8,995 bases of DNA, taken from positions 1-8,995 of the forward strand of contig DASUJB010000208.1 in NCBI GenBank assembly GCA_036279475.1. Direction: 5' to 3'. Below are positions 1-6,249 of this stretch, in pieces. The translations under genes and the position numbers were made by a program. Numbering within the stretch: the first letter of the stretch is position 1; each line of letters opens with the position of its first letter. The stretch comes from ZC4RG19 sp036279475 (GTDB lineage: Bacteria > Actinomycetota > Acidimicrobiia > Acidimicrobiales > VFJN01). The notes below the pieces were generated by a model. It did not search any database and was not told where the DNA came from. It worked only from the letters and a program-made list of their open reading frames with translations.

Positions 1-757
1 GGCGCAGCGCCGCCACCAGGTCGTCGGTGACGACGTGGCGCCCCCGGGCCACGTTGACCAGGCACCCGTCCGGGCCCACCAGGGCCAGGCGGCGAGCGTC
101 GACGAGCCCCTCGGTCGCCGCCACGAGCGGCAGGGCGAGCACGGCGAGGCGGGCGCCCGCCAGCGCGCTGTCGAGCCCCTCGGGCCCCACGACCCGCGCC
201 GCGCCCGGCACCGGTGCCCCCGAGCGGCGGACCACCGTGACCTGGCACCGGAAGGGCTCCAAGAGGTGCAGCAGGGACCGGGCGATCCCGCCCCCGCCCA
301 CCACGGCCACCTCGGCACCGAGGAGGTTGTGGCCGCGGGGCGACGTCCAGGTGCGGGCCCGGGCGAAGCGGTCGATGCCCCTCAGGCCGGCCAGGGCCAG
401 GGCGAGGGCGTGCTCGGCGACGGGCTCGGCGTAGACGCCCTTGCCGCAGGTCCAGATCCGATCGGCGTGGGCGGCCACGACCTCGACGTAGGGCTCGATG
501 CCCGCCCACGGCAGCTGCACCCAGCGCAACCCCGGCTGGGCGTCGAGCAGCCGGCCCAGCCCCTGCGGGTCCCGGTGGTCCGTCCACACCAGCGCCCCGG
601 CCTCCTCCGGGGCGGTCACCCGCGCCCCGCCCGCCGTCACCGCGGCCACCAGGCCGTCGGCACGACCGGCCGGCGGGGGCAGGACCGCCACGCCCGGGCG
701 GGGCCGGTCCCCGGCCCGCCCGCGGGCGACCGGCGCCGGGTGCGTCTCCTCGCTCAC
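1..757 (-). CDS. D-isomer-specific 2-hydroxyacid dehydrogenase (3' end cut by window)
   Basis: This is an NAD(P)-dependent oxidoreductase of the D-2-hydroxyacid dehydrogenase family, probably cytoplasmic; its substrate cannot be told from sequence. The frame is open from GTG at 757 to the window edge (252 codons), so about 50-60 C-terminal residues are missing by comparison with the usual length of about 310. The substrate-domain half is followed by the family segment YAEPVAEHALALALAGLR before the Rossmann fold. The dinucleotide loop is GGGGIAR (residues 154-160), that is G-x-G-x-x-A rather than G-x-G-x-x-G, a variant I associate with actinobacterial members. NVARG (235-239) carries the catalytic-site arginine R238. 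The catalytic Glu and His would lie beyond the window. The GTG start is chosen because it follows the yndJ-like stop by 11 bases and no better start exists. No Shine-Dalgarno sequence is visible, and a TAGGGT box ends 8 bases upstream, which suggests leaderless translation. Confidence 0.88.
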   Translation of the reverse strand, partial: MSEETHPAPVARGRAGDRPRPGVAVLPPPAGRADGLVAAVTAGGARVTAPEEAGALVWTDHRDPQGLGRLLDAQPGLRWVQLPWAGIEPYVEVVAAHADRIWTCGKGVYAEPVAEHALALALAGLRGIDRFARARTWTSPRGHNLLGAEVAVVGGGGIARSLLHLLEPFRCQVTVVRRSGAPVPGAARVVGPEGLDSALAGARLAVLALPLVAATEGLVDARRLALVGPDGCLVNVARGRHVVTDDLVAALR

Positions 758-765
758 CGCCGCCG

Positions 766-771
766 ACCCTA
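766..771 (-). promoter_or_regulatory. -10-like TAGGGT box overlapping the upstream stop codon
   Basis: Read on the minus strand, the hexamer TAGGGT starts with the TAG stop of the yndJ-like gene (771-769). It ends 8 bases before the GTG of the 2-hydroxyacid dehydrogenase. That spacing would put the transcription start at or next to the start codon. No -35 box is recognisable and no Shine-Dalgarno sequence lies between. The promoter role is inferred from position and from similar boxes before other genes here. Confidence 0.45.
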
Positions 772-1794
772 CCGGCGGAGGGGCCGGGAGCCCCTGCCCG
801 GCGGCGCGGCCGGCCGGCCGGCGGGGAGGGCCGCGCCCGGCGGCGGCCAACCACCGGGAGGCCGGGCCGCGCCCGACGCCGGCGACGAGATCCCGGCCAG
901 CAGCCACCCGACCAGGCCGACGACCACGAACCCCACGGCGGCCAGCACCCCGTGGGCGGCCGCCATGTCGGTGGTGCCCAGCGTGGGACCGGCCAGGTGG
1001 CGCGCCACCGCCCACCCCACGGCCAGCACCATCGGGACGACCGACGAGAGCGACGACACCACGAGCAGAGAGCGCCCGAGCGCCTGGACCGGCCCCCGGG
1101 CCGTGGCCGGAGCGGCGCCCGACGCCGACGTCGACGTGGCCAGCAGGAAGGTGCCGAAGCCGACGGCCCAGGCGGCCACCGTGAGCAGCACCGACCCGCC
1201 GAGCTGCGGCAGCGGCCACCCCGTCGCCAGGCCGACGGCCACCACCGGGGGCCCGACGGCGGCGGTCACGCTGCCGACCGACAGGGACACCCGGCTCGCC
1301 ATCCAGTCGGCGCAGGCCAGCCCCGTGGCCGCCAGCACCGCCGTGCCGAAGCCGGCGTAGTGGAGGTGGACGGCGACGACCCGCACCGCGTCGTGCGACA
1401 TCCCGAAGGGCCGCAGGCCGAGGCAGCTCGCCACCAGCCACCCGCTGCCCACCGCCAGGTGGCACAGGGCCGCGGCCAGGGTGAGCACCGCCAGGGGCCA
1501 CCGCACCAGCCCCACCCGGAGGGCCTCTCCCGGCACGACCTCGCCCAGGAGGGACAGCCCGGCGGCCGCCCCGCACAGGCCCACGACCGACCAGGGCAGC
1601 GCCGCCACCCCTGCCACCACGCCCTCGGGCAGCGCCAGGGCGCCCACGGCGACCAGCGCACCGACCGGCTGCAGGCGCCGCGCCAGCACGAGGGCCGGGG
1701 GCGCCGACGTGCCCAGCAGGCGGGAGGCCACCGCCAGCCCCAGGCCGCCCACCACCACCGGTCCCCCCGCCGCCAGCACGTCGATGAGGTCCAT
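769..1794 (-). CDS. YndJ-like polytopic membrane protein
   Basis: This is an integral membrane protein of 341 residues with about eight hydrophobic segments, roughly at 43-63, 66-86, 99-122, 138-161, 174-192, 199-220, 243-264 and 279-300, and a possible further one at 8-26. Two conserved-looking histidine motifs sit in membrane segments: HLHYAGFG (143-150) and HGVLAAVGF (281-289) followed by VVVGLVGW. These resemble the YndJ family, whose function is unknown to me, so no transport or enzymatic role is assigned. The last 35 residues (about 307-341) are a Pro/Gly/Ala/Arg-rich tail encoded by GGCCGG-rich DNA and are probably disordered. ATG at 1794 is the only convincing start: a TACCGT box ends 5 bases upstream, while the nearest GGAGG-like run is over 20 bases away, so translation is probably leaderless. 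The TAG stop lies 11 bases before the dehydrogenase GTG. Family assignment rests on remembered motifs. Confidence 0.8.
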   Translation of the reverse strand: MDLIDVLAAGGPVVVGGLGLAVASRLLGTSAPPALVLARRLQPVGALVAVGALALPEGVVAGVAALPWSVVGLCGAAAGLSLLGEVVPGEALRVGLVRWPLAVLTLAAALCHLAVGSGWLVASCLGLRPFGMSHDAVRVVAVHLHYAGFGTAVLAATGLACADWMASRVSLSVGSVTAAVGPPVVAVGLATGWPLPQLGGSVLLTVAAWAVGFGTFLLATSTSASGAAPATARGPVQALGRSLLVVSSLSSVVPMVLAVGWAVARHLAGPTLGTTDMAAAHGVLAAVGFVVVGLVGWLLAGISSPASGAARPPGGWPPPGAALPAGRPAAPPGRGSRPLRR

Positions 1795-1799
1795 GCACC

Positions 1800-1805
1800 A
1801 CGGTA
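1800..1805 (-). promoter_or_regulatory. -10-like TACCGT box of the yndJ-like gene
   Basis: TACCGT on the minus strand ends 5 bases before the ATG at 1794. It fits a TANNNT -10 element driving a leaderless transcript. The box lies just after the hairpin that follows the DUF72 gene, so the yndJ-like gene probably has its own promoter. No -35 element is visible. Confidence 0.45.
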
Positions 1806-1832
1806 GCCAGGGCCCTCCTCCGGGGTGACTCC

Positions 1833-1852
1833 CCCCGGCGACCGCGCCGGGG
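1833..1852 (-). terminator. Hairpin downstream of the DUF72 gene, possible T-less terminator
   Basis: This is a perfect 8-bp inverted repeat, CCCCGGCG and CGCCGGGG, around a 4-base loop. It lies 26 bases past the TGA of the DUF72 gene (1881-1879) and before the -10-like box of the yndJ-like gene. Its place in a short gap between same-strand genes fits transcription termination. No T-run follows on the minus strand, so it is not a canonical intrinsic terminator. An 8-bp GC palindrome is also not rare in DNA of this composition. Confidence 0.4.
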
Positions 1853-1878
1853 CGGCGGCGAGGCCGGGCCGGAGCTGC

Positions 1879-2628
1879 TCAGCGGACGGCGACGCCCCGA
1901 CGGTTCGCCATCCGGCGGAGCGTGCGGGCGTTGCGCACCGCGGCAGCACCGGGATCGTTGTTGAGGTAGGCGAACACGTCCGCGTCCCGGGCTCCCGGCC
2001 AGGCCTCGTCGATGCGGTCGAGCCACGTGCCGAGGGCCCGGTGCCCGTAGGAGGGGCGGGGGGCGGCGGTGCCCTCGTGCAACCGCAGGTACCCCCAGCC
2101 CGCGGTGCGCCAGCGCGGCGTCGTCGGCCGGCCCCGCCGGTCGGCCCAGCACAGGGCGGCACCGTGGGCGGTGAGGACGGCCCGCACCTCGTCGACCCAC
2201 CACGTCGGGTGACGGGGCTCCACCGCCACGCGGGCGCCACGGGGGAACGCCGCCAGGCAGGCGTCCAGCCGGTCGACGTCCACGGGCAGCGTGGGCGGCA
2301 GCTGCAGCAGGTAGGGCCCCAGCCGCTCGCCCAACCCGGAGGCGCGCTCGACCAGCCGGGCCACGGGCTCCTCGGGATCGCGCAGCCGCTTGAGGTGGGT
2401 GAGGTAGCGGCTCACCTTGACGGCCACGACGAACCCGTCGGGCGTCTCGTCGTGCCACCGCTCGAACACGGCGCGCGACGGCAGCCGGTAGAAGGCGTTG
2501 TTGACCTCGACGGTGGGCAGCTCGGCGGCGTAGCGGCCGAGCCAGGCCCGCGGGGGTAGCCCCGGCGGGTACAAGGTGCCCCGCCAATCGGCGTACTGCC
2601 ATCCCGAGGTGCCGACGAGCAGGGCCAC
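1879..2628 (-). CDS. DUF72 (YecE-like) TIM-barrel protein
   Basis: This complete protein of 249 residues has the usual length for DUF72/YecE, a widespread cytoplasmic TIM-barrel family of undetermined biochemical function. Family motifs run in order: GTSGW at 6-10 right at the N-terminus, EVNNAFYRLP at 41-50 (usually EVN-x-TFY), K71 in VAVKVSRYLTH, QLPP at 109-112, EPRH at 137-140, YLRLHE at 180-185 (usually RLHG) and FAYLNND at 219-225. The open frame extends up to 2793 into metH, but GTG at 2628 is chosen because family members begin directly with the GTSGW strand. The extra upstream residues are a low-complexity Arg-rich shadow overlapping metH. A TAGGGC box ends 7 bases before this GTG and no Shine-Dalgarno sequence is present. 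The gene is divergent from metH. The EVNNAFY and RLHE substitutions are mild departures from the usual motifs. Confidence 0.9.
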   Translation of the reverse strand: MALLVGTSGWQYADWRGTLYPPGLPPRAWLGRYAAELPTVEVNNAFYRLPSRAVFERWHDETPDGFVVAVKVSRYLTHLKRLRDPEEPVARLVERASGLGERLGPYLLQLPPTLPVDVDRLDACLAAFPRGARVAVEPRHPTWWVDEVRAVLTAHGAALCWADRRGRPTTPRWRTAGWGYLRLHEGTAAPRPSYGHRALGTWLDRIDEAWPGARDADVFAYLNNDPGAAAVRNARTLRRMANRRGVAVR

Positions 2629-2635
2629 GGCGACA

Positions 2636-2641
2636 GCCCTA
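2636..2641 (-). promoter_or_regulatory. -10-like TAGGGC box of the DUF72 gene
   Basis: TAGGGC on the minus strand is followed by TGTCGCC and then the GTG start at 2628. It lacks the final T of a TANNNT box but has the same geometry as the boxes before the dehydrogenase and after the hydrolase. The 9-mer GTCGCCGTG around the start is shared with bases 7619-7627 on the plus strand. Inferred leaderless promoter. Confidence 0.35.
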
Positions 2642-2672
2642 CCCCGGCCCCGCCCGGTCCGGTCCCGGTACC

Positions 2673-2688
2673 GCCGGGGCGCCCCGGC
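2673..2688. repeat. 16-bp perfect palindrome in the DUF72/metH divergent control region
   Basis: GCCGGGGCGCCCCGGC is a perfect inverted repeat with no loop. It lies between the two divergent genes, 23 bases before the metH -10-like box, and directly adjoins a second 8-bp palindrome, CGGTACCG (2666-2673). The position suits a dimeric regulator shared by both genes. About one palindrome of this size is expected by chance in a window of this length and composition, so a function is only suggested. Confidence 0.3.
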
Positions 2689-2710
2689 CGCCCGCGCCCT
2701 CACCGGCCGG

Positions 2711-2716
2711 TAGGTT
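2711..2716 (+). promoter_or_regulatory. -10-like TAGGTT box of metH
   Basis: TAGGTT ends 12 bases before the metH ATG, which would give a leader of only about 5-6 bases. An overlapping TAGGGG (2716-2721) lies 7 bases before the ATG but lacks the final T. The run AGGGGA (2717-2722) could alternatively serve as a weak Shine-Dalgarno with 6-base spacing. No cobalamin or S-adenosylmethionine riboswitch can fit in this short gap. Confidence 0.45.
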
Positions 2717-2728
2717 AGGGGACCACCT

Positions 2729-5700
2729 ATGGATCGCTTCCTCGACCTCGTCAACGAGCGCGTCGTCGTGTACGACGGGGCAACGGGCACCAACCTCCAG
2801 GAGCTCGGCCTGACCGCCGACGACTACGGCGGCCCGGAGCTCGAGGGGTGCACCGACATCCTGTCGGTCACCCGGCCCGACGTCATCGCCGACCTCCACG
2901 AGTCGTTCCTCCGGGTGGGCTGCGACGTCGTCGAGACCAACAGCTTCGGCGCCTTCGCCGTCCCGCTGGGCGAGTACGGCATCCCCGAGCGGGCGCACGA
3001 GATCAGCGCGGCGGCGGCCCGCGTGGCCCGCGAGGTGGCCGACGGCTACGGCGCCCTCGTGGCCGGGTCGATGGGGCCCGGCACCAAGTCCCCGTCGCTG
3101 GGCCAGATCGGCTTCGTGGCGCTGCGCGACGCCTACGAGGTCATGGCCCGGGGCCTCCTCGAGGGTGGCGTCGACCTGATCGTCACCGAGACCCACTTCG
3201 ACATGCTGGCCGCCAAGGCCGCCGTCATCGGTGCCCGCCGGGCCATGGCCGCGCTGGGCCGGCAGGTGCCGATCCAGCTCCAGGTCACGATGGAGCAGAC
3301 GGGCACCATGCTCCTCGGCTCCGAGATCGGGGCGGCGCTGCAGTCGCTGGGCGCCCTGCGGCCCGACGTCTTCGGGCTCAACTGCGCCACCGGCCCCGCC
3401 GAGATGGGCGAGCACCTGCGCCACCTGTCGGCCCACGCCACGATGCCGATCTCGTGCCTGCCCAACATGGGGCTGCCCTCGGTGGTCGACGGCAGGATGC
3501 ACTACGACCTCACGCCCGACCAGCTGGTCGAGCACCAGACCCGGTTCGTCACCGAGATGGGCGTGCAGGTCGTGGGCGGCTGCTGCGGCTCGACCCCCGA
3601 CCACCTGCGGGAGCTGGCGGCGGTGGCCAAGGACCTGACGCCGGCCCGCCGCCAGCCCCGGCCCGAGCCCGGCGCCGCGTCCATGTTCAGCGCCGTGCCC
3701 TTCCACCAGGACACCAGCTTCCTCATCATCGGTGAGCGCACCAACGCCAACGGGTCGAAGCGCTTCCGCGAGCTGATGCTGGCCGGCGACTGGGACGGCT
3801 GCGTGAGGATGGCCCGCGACCAGGAGCGCGAGGGCGCCCACGTGCTCGACCTCTGCGTCGACTACGTGGGCCGTGACGGCACCGTCGACATGGACGAGGT
3901 CGTCGGCCGCTTCGCCACCCAGGTCACCGCGCCCCTCGTGCTCGACTCGACCGAGCCCGCGGTCCTCGAGGCCGGCCTGCAGCGCCTCGGCGGCCGGGCC
4001 ATCCTCAACTCGGCCAACCTCGAGGACGGCGAGGCCGAGGGCAGCCGGTTCGACCGCGTGTGCTCGCTGGCCCGCGAGCACGGCGCCGCCGTGATCGCCC
4101 TCCTCATCGACGAGGAGGGGCAGGCCCGCGACGTCGAGTGGAAGCTGCGCGTCGCCCACCGCATCCACGACCTGGCCACCCGGCGCTACGGCCTGGCCCC
4201 CGAGGACCTCCTCTTCGACGCCCTCACCTTCCCCCTCTCCACCGGCGACGCGGACCTCCGCGGCGACGCCATGAGCACCATCGAGGCCATCCGGCGCATC
4301 AAGGCCGAGCTGCCCGGCGTGCAGACCGTCCTCGGCCTGTCCAACGTCAGCTTCGGCCTCTCGCCCGCCGCCCGACACGTGCTCAACTCGGTGTTCCTCC
4401 ACGAGTGCGTGCAGGCCGGGCTCGACGCCGCCATCGTCCACGCCGCCCGCATCATGCCCCTCAACCGCATCCCCGAGGAGCAGGTGCAGGTCTGCCTCGA
4501 CCTCATCTACGACCGGCGCGACGAGGCCACCGGCTACGACCCGCTCACCGCCCTCCTCGACGTGTTCGCCGACGTCACCGTGATCAGGGACGAGAAGGAG
4601 GACCGCAGCGACTGGCCGGTGGACGAGCGCCTCAAGGCCCGCATCGTCGACGGCGACCGCGACGGCCTCGCCGCCGACCTCGACCGGGCCATGGCCGAGG
4701 GCCTCGCCCCGCTGGCCATCATCAACGACGTCCTCCTGGCCGGCATGAAGGTCGTGGGCGACCTGTTCGGCTCGGGCCAGATGCAGCTGCCCTTCGTGCT
4801 CCAGTCGGCGGAGACGATGAAGGCGGCCGTGGCCCACCTCGAGCCCCACATGGACAAGCTCGACGGCGACGCCGGGCGGGGCCGCATCGTGCTGGCCACC
4901 GTCAAGGGCGACGTGCACGACATCGGCAAGAACCTGGTCGACATCATCCTCACCAACAACGGCTACGAGGTGCACAACCTGGGCATCAAGGTCGGCATCG
5001 CCGAGATGGCCGACAAGGCGCTCGAGGTGGGGGCCGACGCCATCGGCATGTCCGGCCTGCTGGTGAAGTCCACGCTGGTCATGCGGGACAACCTCGAGGA
5101 GCTGAACGCCCGCGAGCTGTCCGACATCCCCGTCCTGCTGGGCGGGGCCGCCCTGACCCGCAGCTACGTCGAGCGCGACCTCCGTGACGTCTACGGCGGT
5201 CGCCTCTTCTACGGCAAGGACGCCTTCGAGGGCCTGCGCGTGATGGACCGCCTCGGCGCCATCAAGCGGGGCACCGAGGCCGACGACCCCGGCTGGGGGC
5301 GGGTGCCCTCCGAGTCGCGGGTGCCGGCGCGTGCGAGGATCGCCGCCGCGGGGTCGGGCGACGGGCCGCCCCCCGACCGGCCGGCCCGCTCGCCCGACGT
5401 CGTGGCCGACAACGAGGTGTTCGTCCCGCCGTTCCTGGGATCGCGGGTGGTGAAGGGCGTGCCCATCGACGACATCGCCGGCTACCTGAACGAGACCGCC
5501 CTGTTCCGCAACCAGTGGCAGTTCCGTCCCGAGGGCGGCGAGGGCGACGACCGGTTCAAGGCCCGCCTCCGGCCCACCTTGCGGGCCGAGCTGGCCCGGG
5601 CCAGAGCCGAGGGGCTGCTCGTGCCCCAGGTGGTCTACGGCTACTTCCCCGCCAACGGCGACGGCGACGACCTGGTCGTGTGGACCGACGAGGCCCGCTC

Positions 5701-6211
5701 GGCCGAGCGGGCCCGGTTCCGCTTCCCCCGCCAGAGCTCGGCGCCCTACCGCTGCATCGCCGACTTCTTCCGCCCCGCGGACGGTGACGAGGTCGACTAC
5801 GCCGCCTTCTCCATCGTCACCATGGGCCCGGCCGTCTCCGAGCGCACGGCCAAGCTGTTCGCCGAGGACCGCTACCAGGAGTACCTGCTGCTCCACGGCC
5901 TCGGCGTGGAGATGGCCGAGGCCCTGGCCGAGTACTGGCACCGCCGCATCCGCGAGGAGTGGGGCTTCGCCGACGAGGACGGACCCACCCTGGCCGGGCT
6001 GTTCCGCCAGCAGTACCGGGGCGGCCGCTACTCGTGGGGCTACCCGGCATGCCCGGACCTCGAGGACAACGTGACCGTGCTCGACCTGCTCGACGGCCGG
6101 CGCATCGGGCTGGAGTGCAGCGAGGAGACCGGCTTCCAGTACCAGCCCGAGCAGACCACCTCCGCCCTGGTCTGCCACCACCCCCAGGCCAAGTACTTCG
6201 TCGCCCGGTAG
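2729..6211 (+). CDS. metH: Cobalamin-dependent methionine synthase (MetH)
   Basis: MetH transfers the methyl group of 5-methyltetrahydrofolate through cobalamin to homocysteine, making methionine and tetrahydrofolate in the cytoplasm. All four modules are present in 1160 residues. The homocysteine-binding barrel (1-about 300) has zinc ligands C219 in GLNCATGP and C285-C286 in GGCCGSTP. The pterin-binding barrel (about 331-600) starts at FLIIGERTNANG and contains LSNVSFGLSP (537-546). The cobalamin cap and Rossmann domain (about 630-850) have D728-V-H730-D-I-G733, H730 being the lower cobalt ligand. A Pro/Arg-rich linker (about 858-885) leads to the AdoMet-dependent reactivation domain (about 885-1155) with RYSWGYPACPD (1100-1110) and a C-terminal HHPQAKYF segment. 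E. coli MetH is slightly longer (about 1227). ATG at 2729 starts directly at the conserved N-terminus and lies 12 bases after a TAGGTT box. The hydrolase gene follows 38 bases downstream on the same strand, possibly in one transcript. No disabling change is seen. Confidence 0.98.
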   Translation: MDRFLDLVNERVVVYDGATGTNLQELGLTADDYGGPELEGCTDILSVTRPDVIADLHESFLRVGCDVVETNSFGAFAVPLGEYGIPERAHEISAAAARVAREVADGYGALVAGSMGPGTKSPSLGQIGFVALRDAYEVMARGLLEGGVDLIVTETHFDMLAAKAAVIGARRAMAALGRQVPIQLQVTMEQTGTMLLGSEIGAALQSLGALRPDVFGLNCATGPAEMGEHLRHLSAHATMPISCLPNMGLPSVVDGRMHYDLTPDQLVEHQTRFVTEMGVQVVGGCCGSTPDHLRELAAVAKDLTPARRQPRPEPGAASMFSAVPFHQDTSFLIIGERTNANGSKRFRELMLAGDWDGCVRMARDQEREGAHVLDLCVDYVGRDGTVDMDEVVGRFATQVTAPLVLDSTEPAVLEAGLQRLGGRAILNSANLEDGEAEGSRFDRVCSLAREHGAAVIALLIDEEGQARDVEWKLRVAHRIHDLATRRYGLAPEDLLFDALTFPLSTGDADLRGDAMSTIEAIRRIKAELPGVQTVLGLSNVSFGLSPAARHVLNSVFLHECVQAGLDAAIVHAARIMPLNRIPEEQVQVCLDLIYDRRDEATGYDPLTALLDVFADVTVIRDEKEDRSDWPVDERLKARIVDGDRDGLAADLDRAMAEGLAPLAIINDVLLAGMKVVGDLFGSGQMQLPFVLQSAETMKAAVAHLEPHMDKLDGDAGRGRIVLATVKGDVHDIGKNLVDIILTNNGYEVHNLGIKVGIAEMADKALEVGADAIGMSGLLVKSTLVMRDNLEELNARELSDIPVLLGGAALTRSYVERDLRDVYGGRLFYGKDAFEGLRVMDRLGAIKRGTEADDPGWGRVPSESRVPARARIAAAGSGDGPPPDRPARSPDVVADNEVFVPPFLGSRVVKGVPIDDIAGYLNETALFRNQWQFRPEGGEGDDRFKARLRPTLRAELARARAEGLLVPQVVYGYFPANGDGDDLVVWTDEARSAERARFRFPRQSSAPYRCIADFFRPADGDEVDYAAFSIVTMGPAVSERTAKLFAEDRYQEYLLLHGLGVEMAEALAEYWHRRIREEWGFADEDGPTLAGLFRQQYRGGRYSWGYPACPDLEDNVTVLDLLDGRRIGLECSEETGFQYQPEQTTSALVCHHPQAKYFVAR

Positions 6212-6236
6212 GCCGAGGGGACGGCGGAGGGGCGAG

Positions 6237-6245
6237 AAGGGAGGG
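6237..6245 (+). promoter_or_regulatory. Strong Shine-Dalgarno AAGGGAGGG that lacks a standard start codon
   Basis: AAGGGAGGG lies in the 38-base gap after metH and is the best ribosome-binding site in the window. The codons in useful range in the hydrolase frame are ACG (6250) and GTC (6253); there is no ATG, GTG or TTG. The site nevertheless indicates where translation begins, and so argues for a non-standard start or a sequence change. Confidence 0.6.
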
Positions 6246-6249
6246 CACG

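Noticed and set aside
807..822. GGCCGGCCGGCCGG run, with a similar run at about 7042-7058, as a possible repeat element.
   Set aside because: Both fall inside coding frames (the yndJ-like C-terminal tail and an Ala/Arg/Pro-rich loop of the hydrolase) and are simple GC-rich low complexity with no unit shared beyond GGCC.
35..1806. Long plus-strand open frames opposite the dehydrogenase and yndJ-like genes.
   Set aside because: Products are Arg/Pro/Gly/Ala/His-rich without motifs, while the minus strand encodes clear protein families over the same bases.
2629..2728. Cobalamin or S-adenosylmethionine riboswitch upstream of metH.
   Set aside because: The gap is only 100 bases and is shared with a divergent promoter. 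No B12-box-like or SAM-box-like sequence is visible.
2629..2793. Extending the DUF72 protein to the ATG at 2793.
   Set aside because: The extra 55 residues are Arg-rich, overlap the metH start and precede the GTSGW strand that begins family members. GTG 2628 fits the family and its upstream box.
6209..6214. TAGGCC at the metH stop as another stop-codon/-10 fusion.
   Set aside because: It lacks the final T and sits about 35 bases before the likely hydrolase start, which has its own strong Shine-Dalgarno. The spacing does not match the other boxes.
5959..6249. Starting the hydrolase at GTG 5959 or at the in-frame GTG near 6115.
   Set aside because: Both lie inside metH and would add low-complexity residues from a metH off-frame. 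Neither has a visible ribosome-binding site comparable to 6237-6245, though coupling from inside metH cannot be fully excluded.
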